From: Symbiobacteriaceae bacterium
GTDB lineage: Bacteria; Bacillota; JAAYKD01; WRDA01
Length of the DNA: 34,868 nucleotides
Direction of reading: 5' to 3'
NCBI GenBank assembly: GCA_009783675.1
Contig: WRDA01000002.1
Span: 1 to 34,868 of the forward strand
Position 1 is the stretch's first letter, and the number at the start of each line of letters is the position of its first letter. Both the position numbers and the translations under genes were made by a program. Below the pieces are notes generated by a model. The model had not been told where the DNA came from, made no database searches, and saw nothing but the letters and a program-made list of their open reading frames with translations. Positions 7,583 through 16,731 of this stretch are shown here, piece by piece.

Positions 7583-8545
7583 ATGCAGAAAATGCTAACT
7601 ATGATCCTGATTACAGCCCTGGTAGGCATTATTCTGGCCCCCTTGCAGATTTATTTCCTGCGGCGATTGAAACTGGGTCAGACAATTCGCCCTGATGGGC
7701 CTCAGACCCATCTGATTAAAGCGGGTACTCCGACTATGGGAGGCTTTATCATCTGGAGTGCCCTTGTGCTAGCCATGCTCCTGAGTGGCATGACAGGTTC
7801 ACCGCTTACCCGGCTTCTCCTGGTAGTTTTCGGACATGTTGCTTTAGGGTTTCTCGATGATTATATCAAGTCAGTGCGTAAAGATCCGGAGGGTTTGTCG
7901 CCACGGTGGAAACTCCTTGGGCAATTGCTTCTTAGCCTCTATTTCTATCTTGCACTCCTCAGAGATGGAGCTCAGTCCCTATTCATACCCCTGTTCGGAA
8001 TCGATTTATACTTGGGATTCCTCTATCCAGTTTTTGTCATCCTCTACATGGTTTTCTTCAGCAATGCCGTGAACTTTGCCGATGGCATAGATGGCCTTTG
8101 CGGAGGTCTGACCCTGATATCGTCGTTGCTTTGCATGTTTTTTGCTCTGCGGCAGGGAGATATAGAGCTGGCCTCTTTCGCAGCCGCTCTCTGCGGAGGG
8201 ATTGTTGCCTTTCTCTGTTTCAACCTCCATCCGGCTCGTATCTTTATGGGAGACACCGGCTCTTTGGGTCTTGGGGCAGCCATCGCCGCCATGTCTTTAT
8301 TGTTAAGGCAGGAGCTGCTTATGCTCCTGGCTGGTTTTCTGTTTATCGTGGAAATGCTGTCGGTAATTCTGCAGGTCTCTTATTTTAAGTACACACGCCG
8401 TCGTTATGGTAGCGGTCGCAGAATCTTTCGCATGGCCCCTTTTCATCATCATCTGGAGCAATTGGGCTGGAGTGAATGGCGGGTCGTTATCCTATTTTGG
8501 GGTCTGGCCTGCCTCTCGGCCTCTCTGGCTTATCTCATGGCTTAG
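7583..8545 (+). CDS. mraY: Phospho-N-acetylmuramoyl-pentapeptide transferase (lipid I synthesis)
   Basis: 320 residues of strongly hydrophobic sequence with about ten membrane segments, as in MraY. It transfers phospho-MurNAc-pentapeptide to undecaprenyl phosphate at the inner face of the membrane, making lipid I. Family motifs are present: AGTPTMGG near the N-terminus, GFLDDYIKS with the paired aspartates, NAVNFADGIDGLCGG, MGDTGSLGLGA, and FRMAPFHHHLEQLGWSE with the histidine cluster. The start lies three bases after the murF stop, with a weak AGGAA upstream. murD follows after ten bases, so the three genes are tightly packed and probably co-transcribed. Confidence 0.97.
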   Translation: MQKMLTMILITALVGIILAPLQIYFLRRLKLGQTIRPDGPQTHLIKAGTPTMGGFIIWSALVLAMLLSGMTGSPLTRLLLVVFGHVALGFLDDYIKSVRKDPEGLSPRWKLLGQLLLSLYFYLALLRDGAQSLFIPLFGIDLYLGFLYPVFVILYMVFFSNAVNFADGIDGLCGGLTLISSLLCMFFALRQGDIELASFAAALCGGIVAFLCFNLHPARIFMGDTGSLGLGAAIAAMSLLLRQELLMLLAGFLFIVEMLSVILQVSYFKYTRRRYGSGRRIFRMAPFHHHLEQLGWSEWRVVILFWGLACLSASLAYLMA

Positions 8546-8555
8546 GAGTGGAAAA

Positions 8556-9917
8556 ATGATTTTCAACGGTAAAAAGGTTTTGGTTCTCGGAGCGGCTCGT
8601 AGTGGAGTGTCTGCTGCCAAAGTTCTCAAAGAAGCCGGTGCTCAGGTGACAGTCAACGATACGGCTGAGGCAGACAGGTTAACAGCAGATATTGCCGAAC
8701 TTGCAACCGAGGGGATTTCTCTGATCTCCGGTAGCCATCCTCTTTCCCTACTGGAGGATGGGTATGACCTAATCGTAAAGAACCCTGGTATTCCTCCTTC
8801 CATCCCCTTTCTTCAGGAAGCTCGCAACAAAGGGATAACCATCCTTAGCGAAATTGAACTCGCGTATCAGGTGAGTAGAGGCCGTCTGATCGGAATCACC
8901 GCTTCCAATGGGAAGACCACTACGACGACCTGGGTGACAGAGATGCTTAAACGTGATTTTCCCGGAGTCATAATGGCTGGGAATATCGGTATCCCTCTCT
9001 CTTGGGAAGCTGCCAACTGTGAGCAGAATACCTGGCTGGTCGTAGAGCTCTCAAGTTTTCAACTCCATGATATCGATGAGTTCCGTTGTGAGATCGCGGC
9101 GATTCTAAACATTTCCCCTGCTCATCTCGATTGGCATGGAAGCTTCGAGAGTTACATGGCTGCAAAGGAAAACGCAATCATCAACCAGACTCACCATGAC
9201 ACAGCGGTGCTCAATGCAGACAATGAGATTACGCGAGAAATGGCACAGAGAGCTAAAGGCAGAGTCCTGCAGTTTAGTCGCCTCGATGCTGTAGAAAAGG
9301 GAGCTTATATCCGTAATGATGAGATCTGGCTACGCCTGGAGAATCAGGAAACTGCACTTCTGGCTTGCGACGATCTGGGGGTCGCTTATGGGCATAACAT
9401 CGAGAATGCTATGGCGGCTTCTTTAGTTGCTGTTGCTGCCGGGGCAAGATTAGAGAGCATAAGAGATGCTTTGCGGGGATTCAAGGGGTTGGCTCACCGC
9501 TTCCAGGTGGTAGCAGAGCTTAAGGGACGTACCTTTATTAACGACTCCAAAGCAACAAATCCCGGAGCTTCAGAAATTGCTCTTATTCTACCCGGAAAAC
9601 CAATAGTCCTCATAGCTGGCGGTCTGGAGAGAGGAATCGACTTAGCGGGGTTTGCCAAGCAGATCGCTAGATACTGTCGGGGAGTAGTCCTTATCGGTCA
9701 GACCTCGCAGCGTCTGGCCGATGATCTGCGCAGCATCGGGTTTACTAATTATCATATGGCTAAAGATATGGCCGAAGCAGTTCCTCTGTCTTACAGCCAA
9801 TCACATGAAGGGGATGTTATACTACTCTCCACCGGTTGTGCCAGTTGGGATATGTACAGTAACTATGATGTCCGTGGGGATGATTTCATCGCTCAGGTCC
9901 ATAAATTAAGTCGATAA
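8556..9917 (+). CDS. murD: UDP-N-acetylmuramoylalanine--D-glutamate ligase
   Basis: 453 residues. MurD adds D-glutamate to UDP-MurNAc-L-Ala. Visible features are an N-terminal Rossmann-like KVLVLGAARSGVSAAK, DLIVKNPGIPPS around 71-82, the ATP loop GITASNGKTTTTTW (116-123 core), LNISPAHLDWH, and the C-terminal FINDSKATNPGA. The frame is open upstream to 8406 inside mraY, but the ATG at 8556 has AGGAG at 8544-8548 and matches the family N-terminus. A 7-bp inverted repeat without a T-run lies after the stop, and ftsW follows. Confidence 0.97.
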   Translation: MIFNGKKVLVLGAARSGVSAAKVLKEAGAQVTVNDTAEADRLTADIAELATEGISLISGSHPLSLLEDGYDLIVKNPGIPPSIPFLQEARNKGITILSEIELAYQVSRGRLIGITASNGKTTTTTWVTEMLKRDFPGVIMAGNIGIPLSWEAANCEQNTWLVVELSSFQLHDIDEFRCEIAAILNISPAHLDWHGSFESYMAAKENAIINQTHHDTAVLNADNEITREMAQRAKGRVLQFSRLDAVEKGAYIRNDEIWLRLENQETALLACDDLGVAYGHNIENAMAASLVAVAAGARLESIRDALRGFKGLAHRFQVVAELKGRTFINDSKATNPGASEIALILPGKPIVLIAGGLERGIDLAGFAKQIARYCRGVVLIGQTSQRLADDLRSIGFTNYHMAKDMAEAVPLSYSQSHEGDVILLSTGCASWDMYSNYDVRGDDFIAQVHKLSR

Positions 9918-9945
9918 GGTGCAGACGAATAAAACTACCTGCACC
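9918..9945 (+). repeat. Inverted repeat between murD and ftsW
   Basis: GGTGCAG (9918-9924) and CTGCACC (9939-9945) form a perfect 7-bp stem with a 14-base loop immediately after the murD stop. No T-run follows, so it is not a standard terminator. It may influence mRNA stability or relative expression within the cluster, or be incidental. Confidence 0.4.
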
Positions 9946-9986
9946 CAAAGCATGAGTTAATGATACAAAGAACGAGGAGTGACCGT

Positions 9987-11075
9987 ATGAATAGCAAGCC
10001 ACATCGTCCGGACACGGTTCTTCTCTTTACGACGCTCCTCCTGATGGTAGTCGGTTTAATCATGGTGTTTTCAGCTAGCACTGTCGAAGCAACTCTGATG
10101 CATAACGATCCACTGTTCTTTTTCAAGCGTCAAAGCATCTGGGCTGCGATATCCATTGTACTGCTTATTGCTACAATCCAAATGCCCCTCTCCTGGCTCA
10201 GCTGGATTGCTCCTCTTGGCTATGCGATCAGTCTGGCTGCCTTGGTTGCAGTTCCCTTCATTGGCGTCAGTTTCGGTAAGGGGGCCCGAAGATGGCTCGA
10301 TCTTGGTTTCACTACTGTGATGCCTTCGGAGATGATTAAGCCATTCCTTATCATGGTAGCAGCTCAGCTAATCGAACGTACCGCAGAACAGATAAAAAGG
10401 TTTAGGTATCTTTGTTTTACCGCATTACCGCTAATACCGGTGGTCTTATTGGTAGCGACTCAACCGGATCTTGGCACTACGCTGGTGATTATCGGCGGTT
10501 ATGGCATCATGCTCCTGGCAGCAGGGATGAATCTTATCTATGCCAGCGTCGCTCTGGGAGGAGTCGGTGGTTTTGTTTATCTTTTGACCAATTATTTCGG
10601 TTATCAGAAAGCACGCCTCGAGGTGTGGCGTAACCCGTGGAGTGACCCTCTCGGTGATGGATGGCAGATTATCCAGTCCCGTTATGCCATTGCCTCCGGA
10701 GGCCTGTTGGGCTTGAGCATTGGACACAGTCGCCAGAAGTTTGGCTATCTCCCCGAGCCAATGTCTGACTTCATCTTCGCTGTTATTGCGGAGGAGGCCG
10801 GGTTTATCGGAGCCATCCTGGTCATCACATTGTTTATGCTATTTCTCTGGAGAGGTTCACGGATTGCTCTGAATGCACCGAATACCTTTGCTGCTCTGAC
10901 GGCGACAGGGTTGACCATGATGATTACTTGTCAGGCGCTGATTAACATTGCCGTTGTTACGGCAGCTATTCCTGCAACCGGGATTCCTCTTCCTTTTATC
11001 AGTGCAGGAGGTACTTCCCTTCTGTTTACTGTTTGGTCTTCAGGCATTCTTCTCAATATTTCTCGGTATACTTAG
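9987..11075 (+). CDS. ftsW: FtsW/SpoVE/RodA-family (SEDS) peptidoglycan glycosyltransferase
   Basis: 362 residues, mostly hydrophobic with about ten membrane segments, matching the SEDS family. Motifs include LIMVFSAST in the first membrane segment, KGARRWLDLGF, MPSEMIKPFLI, ATQPDLGTTLVII, NPWSDPLGDGWQIIQSRYAIASGG, GYLPEPMSDFIFAVIAEEAGF and the C-terminal GIPLPFISAGGTSLLF. SEDS proteins polymerise glycan strands from lipid II with a partner class B penicillin-binding protein. The location between murD and murG identifies it as the division-type FtsW (or SpoVE) rather than RodA. The ATG at 9987 has AGGAG eight bases upstream; an earlier in-frame ATG at 9960 lacks this. No class B penicillin-binding protein gene is in the window. 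Confidence 0.94.
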   Translation: MNSKPHRPDTVLLFTTLLLMVVGLIMVFSASTVEATLMHNDPLFFFKRQSIWAAISIVLLIATIQMPLSWLSWIAPLGYAISLAALVAVPFIGVSFGKGARRWLDLGFTTVMPSEMIKPFLIMVAAQLIERTAEQIKRFRYLCFTALPLIPVVLLVATQPDLGTTLVIIGGYGIMLLAAGMNLIYASVALGGVGGFVYLLTNYFGYQKARLEVWRNPWSDPLGDGWQIIQSRYAIASGGLLGLSIGHSRQKFGYLPEPMSDFIFAVIAEEAGFIGAILVITLFMLFLWRGSRIALNAPNTFAALTATGLTMMITCQALINIAVVTAAIPATGIPLPFISAGGTSLLFTVWSSGILLNISRYT

Positions 11076-11095
11076 GCAGTCTGGCAGGTGATGAT

Positions 11096-12205
11096 ATGCG
11101 GGTGATTCTAAGCGGAGGTGGATCTGGTGGACATATCTATCCCGCTTTAGCTATCTACAATGAACTTAAATCAAGACATCCGGAGATGCAGTTTTTATAT
11201 ATAGGGACAGCAAACAGCCTGGAAGCCGATATTGTTCCTCGTGAGGGCATACCTTTTCAGGTTATCACCTCCCGTGGCTTCAAGCGGCGCTTCTCTTTCG
11301 ATACTCTGCGAACAATCGCGGTGGCATCTTCGGGTTTTCTACAGGCTGGGCGGATTATACGCGACTATGCTCCGGATCTGGTAATCGGAACCGGAGGATA
11401 TGTCTCTGGACCCTCAGTTTTACAGGCGGCTCTGTGTAGAATACCCACCATGATCCACGAACAGAACGCATTGCCTAGTCTGACTAACCGATTATTGGCG
11501 CGCTTTGTGAAACATATAGCTCTCAGCTTTCCGGAAGCCAGGGACTTTTTGCCTGGATCCGCCAATATCACAATTACCGGCAATCCGACACGTAGGAGTC
11601 TTCTGCAGCAAGATCACCTGAGAGCTATACAGGAGCTAAGACTAGATCCAGACAAATTTACCGTTCTTTTCGTCCAGGGTAGCCTAGGATCGGCAACAGT
11701 CAACAAAGTCATCTGCCAGACCTTATCTCGAATACTTTTTCGTGGAGATACTCAGATTCTCTTCGTAACCGGTCACTCTCACTTTGCTATGGTGCAAGGG
11801 ATTGTTGATGAACAATCCTTAACCGATGCTACCGATCTGCATCTTCATGCATATCTTTACGATGTAGGCCTTGGACTTAGCGTCGCAGATCTTATTGTAT
11901 CGCGAGCCGGAGGTATGATGGCGGAAATCAACTTGCTTGGTATACCCGCAATTTATATTCCTTCTCCTTTTGTGGCTGACAACCACCAGGAATACAATGC
12001 CAGGGCAGTTGAAAATTATGGAGCCGCGGCAGTTATTCGCGAAAAAGAATTAAACCCTGAAACGCTGTACGAACAGATAGCGGCTTTACTGGACCATCCT
12101 GAGAGTCTGAAGAGTATGAGCTCTCAAGCACTAAGCCTGGCCAAACCAGGAGCTGCAGCAGCATTGGCAGATATAGCAGAGTCATTGATGGGCCTTAATT
12201 TGTAA
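11096..12205 (+). CDS. murG: UDP-N-acetylglucosamine--undecaprenyl-pyrophosphoryl-MurNAc-pentapeptide transferase
   Basis: 369 residues, GT-B fold glycosyltransferase of family GT28. MurG adds GlcNAc to lipid I to make lipid II at the inner face of the membrane. The glycine-rich loop GGGSGGHIYPAL is at 7-18, TGGYVSGP and EQNALPSLTNR follow, and the donor-binding region SRAGGMMAEINLLGIPAIYIPSPFVADNHQEYNA is in the C-terminal domain. The frame extends upstream to 11033 inside ftsW, but the ATG at 11096 has AGGTGAT immediately upstream at good spacing and the family N-terminus MRVILSGGGSGGH. Confidence 0.97.
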   Translation: MRVILSGGGSGGHIYPALAIYNELKSRHPEMQFLYIGTANSLEADIVPREGIPFQVITSRGFKRRFSFDTLRTIAVASSGFLQAGRIIRDYAPDLVIGTGGYVSGPSVLQAALCRIPTMIHEQNALPSLTNRLLARFVKHIALSFPEARDFLPGSANITITGNPTRRSLLQQDHLRAIQELRLDPDKFTVLFVQGSLGSATVNKVICQTLSRILFRGDTQILFVTGHSHFAMVQGIVDEQSLTDATDLHLHAYLYDVGLGLSVADLIVSRAGGMMAEINLLGIPAIYIPSPFVADNHQEYNARAVENYGAAAVIREKELNPETLYEQIAALLDHPESLKSMSSQALSLAKPGAAAALADIAESLMGLNL

Positions 12206-12258
12206 GACAGTATCACAGGTAAGCAATTAACAGCATCGACAGGAAGGTGAAATGCAAC

Positions 12259-13662
12259 ATGATGCTCACGCAGGGGTGCAGAGTACATTTTATAGGTATC
12301 GGTGGCATAAGTATGAGTGCTTTGGCCAGCATTCTACTCGACCGTGGTTATGTCATAAGTGGCTCGGATAGTACACCGAATAACCTAACAGAGGCCCTGC
12401 AATCCCGAGGAGCTACCATTTACATCGGTCAGTCAGCATCAAATTGCCATGACGCAGATATAGCAGTCTTTTCCAGCGCTATTCGATCTGACAACCCCGA
12501 ACGAGTTGCCGCAGTGAATCTTGGAATCCCTCTTTGGCATCGGTCAGATCTACTCAGTGTTATCTGCGATACAGGTGCTAGTATAGGTATATCAGGATCC
12601 CACGGAAAGACGACTACCAGCTCGATGTTGGCAGCGATCCTCCTCAAAACAGGCATGGACCCAACCTTGATCTTAGGGGGGGAGATGCCACTGATCGGCA
12701 GCAATGCACGCAACGGTACAGATTACGTACTCGCCGAAGTTGACGAGAGCGATGGTTCATTTACCAAGTTGGCCCTTAACCATATCATAGTTACTAATGT
12801 CGATAACGATCATCTCGATCACTATCAAACTTCAGACAAGTTACTGGATGCATTTAGCATCTTTTGTCGGCAAACCAAAGACCCTGGTAGCATAATATTA
12901 GGTGTCGACAGCCCACATAGCCAGGAACTTCTGAGCATGCTACGGCTGATGGGTAGGGAAGTGATTACCTGTTCGCTCACTGGCCCCGGAGATATGAGGG
13001 CCGCGAATATTACATATAACAATGGTGGATCGTGCTTTGACCTGCTCTGGAAGGATAGCAACCTTGGCTCAGTTAAACTTAATGTCCCGGGTGACTATAA
13101 TATCAGAAACGCCTTGTGCAGCGCTGCCCTGGCCTTGTCTCTTGGAATCCGCTTTCCGGAAATCACAGCGGCTCTGAATGAATTTCAGGGAGCGGCAAGG
13201 AGATTCGAACATGCCTGTACTAGATGCGATGTTGATGTGTACAATGACTATGCTCATCATCCCACCGAGATCCAAGCCTGCCTGTCCGCCGCGCGGCAAT
13301 TGCATCCCTGTCGTCTGGTAGTTGTCTTTCAACCCCACCTCTACTCCAGGACTCAGATCTTGTTAAATGAGTTCGCTCAGTCATTTGGTGAGGCCGACCT
13401 CTTGATCCTGACCGATATCTATCCGGCAAGAGAGGATCCCATCGAAGGTGTTGACGGCTTACTACTCTTTTCCGCAGTAGGAGAGTATCTACCCACAGAG
13501 AAAATGCATTATGTTGCGCAACTCGACCAATTACCTGACTATATCCTCGGTCAGTTAGAGGCAGGAGACCTGATCCTTCTATTAGGAGCAGGAAGCATAA
13601 ACCGTGTTTCTGCAGAGCTGTGTCAGAAGCTGCAGAAAGAGAGCAGGGAGGTAGGTTCATAA
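12259..13662 (+). CDS. murC: UDP-N-acetylmuramate--L-alanine ligase
   Basis: 467 residues from the ATG at 12259; a GTG at 12247 is possible, but AAGGTGA at 12244-12250 is placed for 12259. MurC adds L-alanine to UDP-MurNAc, the first amino-acid step of the stem peptide. Motifs are HFIGIGGISMSALA, SGSD in the uridine-binding domain, GISGSHGKTTTSS (P-loop 113-120), TNVDNDHLDHY, and the MurC-type C-terminal segment YNDYAHHPTEIQA with VVVFQPHLYSRT. The ddl gene starts immediately after the TAA. Confidence 0.97.
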   Translation: MMLTQGCRVHFIGIGGISMSALASILLDRGYVISGSDSTPNNLTEALQSRGATIYIGQSASNCHDADIAVFSSAIRSDNPERVAAVNLGIPLWHRSDLLSVICDTGASIGISGSHGKTTTSSMLAAILLKTGMDPTLILGGEMPLIGSNARNGTDYVLAEVDESDGSFTKLALNHIIVTNVDNDHLDHYQTSDKLLDAFSIFCRQTKDPGSIILGVDSPHSQELLSMLRLMGREVITCSLTGPGDMRAANITYNNGGSCFDLLWKDSNLGSVKLNVPGDYNIRNALCSAALALSLGIRFPEITAALNEFQGAARRFEHACTRCDVDVYNDYAHHPTEIQACLSAARQLHPCRLVVVFQPHLYSRTQILLNEFAQSFGEADLLILTDIYPAREDPIEGVDGLLLFSAVGEYLPTEKMHYVAQLDQLPDYILGQLEAGDLILLLGAGSINRVSAELCQKLQKESREVGS

Positions 13663-14601
13663 TTGCCTGGGATGATCGCCGTTCTAACAGGATGCTCTTC
13701 AGAACATGAGATTTCCCTGAAGACAGCTGCGCTAGTCTCCGCAGCACTACAGGAAAACGGTTACGCTGTTACCGAGTTAGAGATAGGACCTATGGTCGCA
13801 GGTGAGTTACTGACACTTCGCCCTGATGCCGTCTTTATCGCATCTCACGGTCGTTTCGGCGAAGACGGTACCATTCAGGGTCTCCTGGAGATACTAGGCA
13901 TACCCTATGTCGGTTCAGCAACACTGGCCAGTGCTCTGGCTTTGCATAAGGGTTTGTCCAAGTCCCTTTTCCGTCAAAACGGACTACCTACGCCACCAGC
14001 CTGGCAGTTCTCCTTTGGCGAAAGATGGACAAGTAAACTACAACCGCTATATGATCATCTCCTAACGAGAGGGGCATTAATCGTAAAACCAACTCAACAA
14101 GGATCAACCATTGGGCTGAGCATCGTCAGAGAAGGTGAGGAGTTAAGTCCTTCCATAAAAAAAGCTTTCGTATACGATGACAGCATTCTGATAGAACAGA
14201 AGATCGAGGGTACTGAGCTTGCGGTGGGGGTCCTCGGCGATGTCGAACCGTATGCTTTACCTTGTATCGAAATCGTATCGAAAAACGAAATCTACGACTA
14301 TGAAGCTAAATATACCCCTGGTATGTCTGAACACATTATTCCCCCTCGCATCGATCCCCAGATTTCTGAAAAAGCTATGTGTATGGCTTTGCAGGCCCAC
14401 TTGGCTCTGGGTTGCCGTGACATCTCCCGCAGTGATATCATCGCGGATCATGATGGCTGCTGTTGGTTGCTCGAGGTAAACACACTTCCAGGGATGACTG
14501 AAACCAGCCTTGTTCCAGATGCAGCCAAGGCTGCAGGTATCTCTTACTCTCAGTTGATAGACAAGCTGATTACCATGGCTTTAGCCAGGAGGAAGAGGTG
14601 A
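13663..14601 (+). CDS. ddl: D-alanine--D-alanine ligase
   Basis: ATP-grasp enzyme that joins two D-alanines, supplying MurF. About 309-312 residues, the usual length. Visible are IAVLTGCSSEHEISLKT (the family GGxSxExxVS region, here with TGC instead of GGR), HGRFGEDGTIQGLLEILGIPYVGS, the ATP-binding LIVKPTQQGSTIGLSIV, and the C-terminal WLLEVNTLPGMTETSLVPDAAKAAG with the metal-binding E/N pair. A TTG at 13663 abuts the murC stop with GGAGGT ten bases upstream; the ATG at 13672 matches the family N-terminus better but has a weak ribosome binding site. The stop overlaps the ribosome binding site of ftsQ. Confidence 0.95.
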   Translation: MPGMIAVLTGCSSEHEISLKTAALVSAALQENGYAVTELEIGPMVAGELLTLRPDAVFIASHGRFGEDGTIQGLLEILGIPYVGSATLASALALHKGLSKSLFRQNGLPTPPAWQFSFGERWTSKLQPLYDHLLTRGALIVKPTQQGSTIGLSIVREGEELSPSIKKAFVYDDSILIEQKIEGTELAVGVLGDVEPYALPCIEIVSKNEIYDYEAKYTPGMSEHIIPPRIDPQISEKAMCMALQAHLALGCRDISRSDIIADHDGCCWLLEVNTLPGMTETSLVPDAAKAAGISYSQLIDKLITMALARRKR

Positions 14602-14605
14602 AAGG

Positions 14606-15421
14606 GTGCGCAAATGGCTGCTGCTTTTTCTTTTCTTTCTGCTTTGTTCCTTGACTGGCTGGTGGATACAGGGTTCACCTTCTTTCCGTGTCTCCTCTTT
14701 CGGCATCATTGGAGTACAGAGCCTTAGTAAAGCAGAGATTGTTCAACAGTTGGGAGAGATTGAGGGCAGGCACATTCTCTTGGTAATGCTAAACAGGCCA
14801 GCAGATCGACTACTACTTCATCCCAGGGTTAAGGAAGCAAGGGTAGCGTTTCATTATCCCTCACATCTTCAGGTTGAAATTACCGAGAGAACACCAATTG
14901 CTCTAATACCTTACTATAACCATTTCCTGGTTGTTGACGAAGAGGGAAGAGTCCTCGATCTGCTGACGAGTATATCATCCCGCACCAGCTCACTACCATT
15001 GGTGACCGGCTTGAATCTGCCTTTACTCAGTGTGGGAGAGACGGTTACGGTAACGCCAAACTTTCTAGCGGCAGTCAGGGTCATTTTGCATCTGGATCCT
15101 CAGGTCTTACTGCAAACAGTCGAAATAGATGTCAGCTCTGCGCTTCAGGTAATCTTGCGTTCCAGTGATAATATCACCATCGATGTCGGAGAAGGGCATA
15201 GCCTCAATGGTATGAGCAGTAATTTACTGCTTCTTCTGGAGTACCTGAGGGGAGAGCAGTCCTTCGAAGGTCAGATCCTGATGGAAGACGGAGTCTTCGT
15301 CTATTGCGCACCTCCCAGAGTCGCAGAGGATACGGATGCAAACGAAATGATCGAGGAAGCTTGGCAATCTGAACCGGAGGAAGACTTATCCGAAGAAGAG
15401 GATAGCGACCCCGGTGAATGA
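14606..15421 (+). CDS. ftsQ: FtsQ/DivIB-type cell-division protein with POTRA domain
   Basis: 271 residues. One N-terminal membrane anchor (LLLFLFFLLCSLTGWWI) follows a very short cytoplasmic head MRKW. It is followed by a POTRA-like segment (FRVSSFGIIGVQSLSKAEIVQQLG, then PRVKEARVAFHYPSHLQVEITERTP split by a linker) and an FtsQ-like domain. The C-terminus is a strongly acidic tail of about 25 residues (EEDLSEEEDSDPGE). FtsQ/DivIB forms a complex with FtsL and FtsB/DivIC on the outer face of the membrane. The GTG at 14606 has GAGGTGA four bases upstream, overlapping the ddl stop. Position between ddl and the ftsA-like gene is canonical. Confidence 0.9.
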   Translation: MRKWLLLFLFFLLCSLTGWWIQGSPSFRVSSFGIIGVQSLSKAEIVQQLGEIEGRHILLVMLNRPADRLLLHPRVKEARVAFHYPSHLQVEITERTPIALIPYYNHFLVVDEEGRVLDLLTSISSRTSSLPLVTGLNLPLLSVGETVTVTPNFLAAVRVILHLDPQVLLQTVEIDVSSALQVILRSSDNITIDVGEGHSLNGMSSNLLLLLEYLRGEQSFEGQILMEDGVFVYCAPPRVAEDTDANEMIEEAWQSEPEEDLSEEEDSDPGE

Positions 15422-15443
15422 TGATGATGGAGGGAGAGCTATC

Positions 15444-16586
15444 GTGCCTGAGGGGAAAGTTGTAGCTTGTCTCGATATTGGCAAATCGATGACCCATATA
15501 ATGGTAGGTCGCTTGGGGGAGAAGGGTTCAGAACCTCAGGTAATAAAAGCCTTCCTAGCACCCAGCTCCGGATACAACAAGGGAACCCTCGTCGATGGTT
15601 GGCAGTTAACCGAAGCTATTCGACATGCAGTTAAACGTGCGGAAGACGAACTTGACGAGAGTATTGCAGGTTTTTATCTTGGAGTGGATGCGGAACTGAC
15701 CAATCTTAGAGAGGTACAGGCGCTAACTCATTTTGCCTCTCCAACGCACATGATCACACAAGACGACACCCTCGCCCTCCTGAAGAAGCTTCATGATACT
15801 GAGGAAGTTTCCACATCCCAGTACATCGATATCTTCCCAGTGATCTTCTCTCTGGACAATGATCGTACGACTCGCGAACCTGAGGGCCAGCAAAGTTCAT
15901 TTTTGAGTGTCAGAGGGTTTATGATGCAGCGTCGTAGCGATTATCTTTTGCAGATCCTGCGTTGTATTAAGTATGCCAGAATAAAAATCGATGGTTTAAT
16001 TCATGTTGGTCTGGCTGTGGGAGAGGTTTTTCTCAGTGAAGAAGAACGCCTTAGCGAAACAATCATCCTCGATATGGGAGCTGAGAGTTGTAAGTTCTAC
16101 TGTTTCAGAGCCGGCTTTATGCAAGCGGAGCTTTACCTGCCTTTCGGGGGTCGTACTTTCAGCCAGGATATTGAAACCGTCCTTAAGTGCAAGGCTGTTA
16201 TTGCCGAGCAACTAAAGTACCTATATGGTTTTTCATTTTCCGCTCCTTACCTTCTGGATGAAACTACTGACCAACAAGGGGATCATTCTGATGAGACCCC
16301 TAATTATGAAGGGTTGGTTAAAGATCAAATCGTCCCTGAGATTCTACAAGCGAGACTGGATGACATTCTGAGACTGGCGATGCTTAATCTCAGCTCTGAC
16401 GGGATCTCCTCGCAGAAATGCATTCTGAAACTTATGGGAGGAGAGGCTTCTGTAAACGGGCTGGAGAACTATCTGCGAGCTTCCTGGGACTCTGAGGTGG
16501 ACCTAATCCATCCTCCTTTATCCTATGTTGCTCTACCCGCTTTCACTGGAGTTTATGCTATGCTATATTACTTGCAACATATATGA
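15444..16586 (+). CDS. ftsA: Divergent FtsA-like actin-fold protein
   Basis: 380 residues from the GTG at 15444, which has GGAGGGAG upstream; the frame also opens at 15414, inside ftsQ. The pattern follows FtsA: phosphate-1-like ACLDIGKSMTHIMVG (8-22), the APSSGYNKGTLVD stretch, an SHS2-like middle part, phosphate-2-like region ILDMGAESCKFYCF, PFGGRTFSQDI, a LMGGEASVNGL adenosine-like motif, and PAFTGVYAMLYY near the C-terminus. Two features are odd. The phosphate-2 motif reads DMGAESC (210-216) instead of DxGGGTT, and the protein ends at YLQHI with no linker or amphipathic membrane-targeting helix. FtsA normally tethers FtsZ to the membrane. Position directly before ftsZ supports the role, but ATP binding and membrane attachment are doubtful. 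PilM-like proteins share the fold. Confidence 0.83.
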   Translation: MPEGKVVACLDIGKSMTHIMVGRLGEKGSEPQVIKAFLAPSSGYNKGTLVDGWQLTEAIRHAVKRAEDELDESIAGFYLGVDAELTNLREVQALTHFASPTHMITQDDTLALLKKLHDTEEVSTSQYIDIFPVIFSLDNDRTTREPEGQQSSFLSVRGFMMQRRSDYLLQILRCIKYARIKIDGLIHVGLAVGEVFLSEEERLSETIILDMGAESCKFYCFRAGFMQAELYLPFGGRTFSQDIETVLKCKAVIAEQLKYLYGFSFSAPYLLDETTDQQGDHSDETPNYEGLVKDQIVPEILQARLDDILRLAMLNLSSDGISSQKCILKLMGGEASVNGLENYLRASWDSEVDLIHPPLSYVALPAFTGVYAMLYYLQHI

Positions 16587-16731
16587 TTACAGTTTATCTG
16601 CTGTAGACCCCTGAGGCGAAGGAATCCAGCAAGTGGACAGCGAACTAGTGCCCAGTGAAGCCATGTGGTATCAGGTTATCTGCCAGGAGTCAGGAAGTAG
16701 ACTAAGAAACGACAGAGAAAGGATGCTTATC

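Noticed and set aside
13220..13747. 175-residue open frame on the minus strand
   Set aside because: It lies antisense to murC and ddl, whose protein motifs are unmistakable; composition is typical of a shadow frame and no ribosome binding site was seen.
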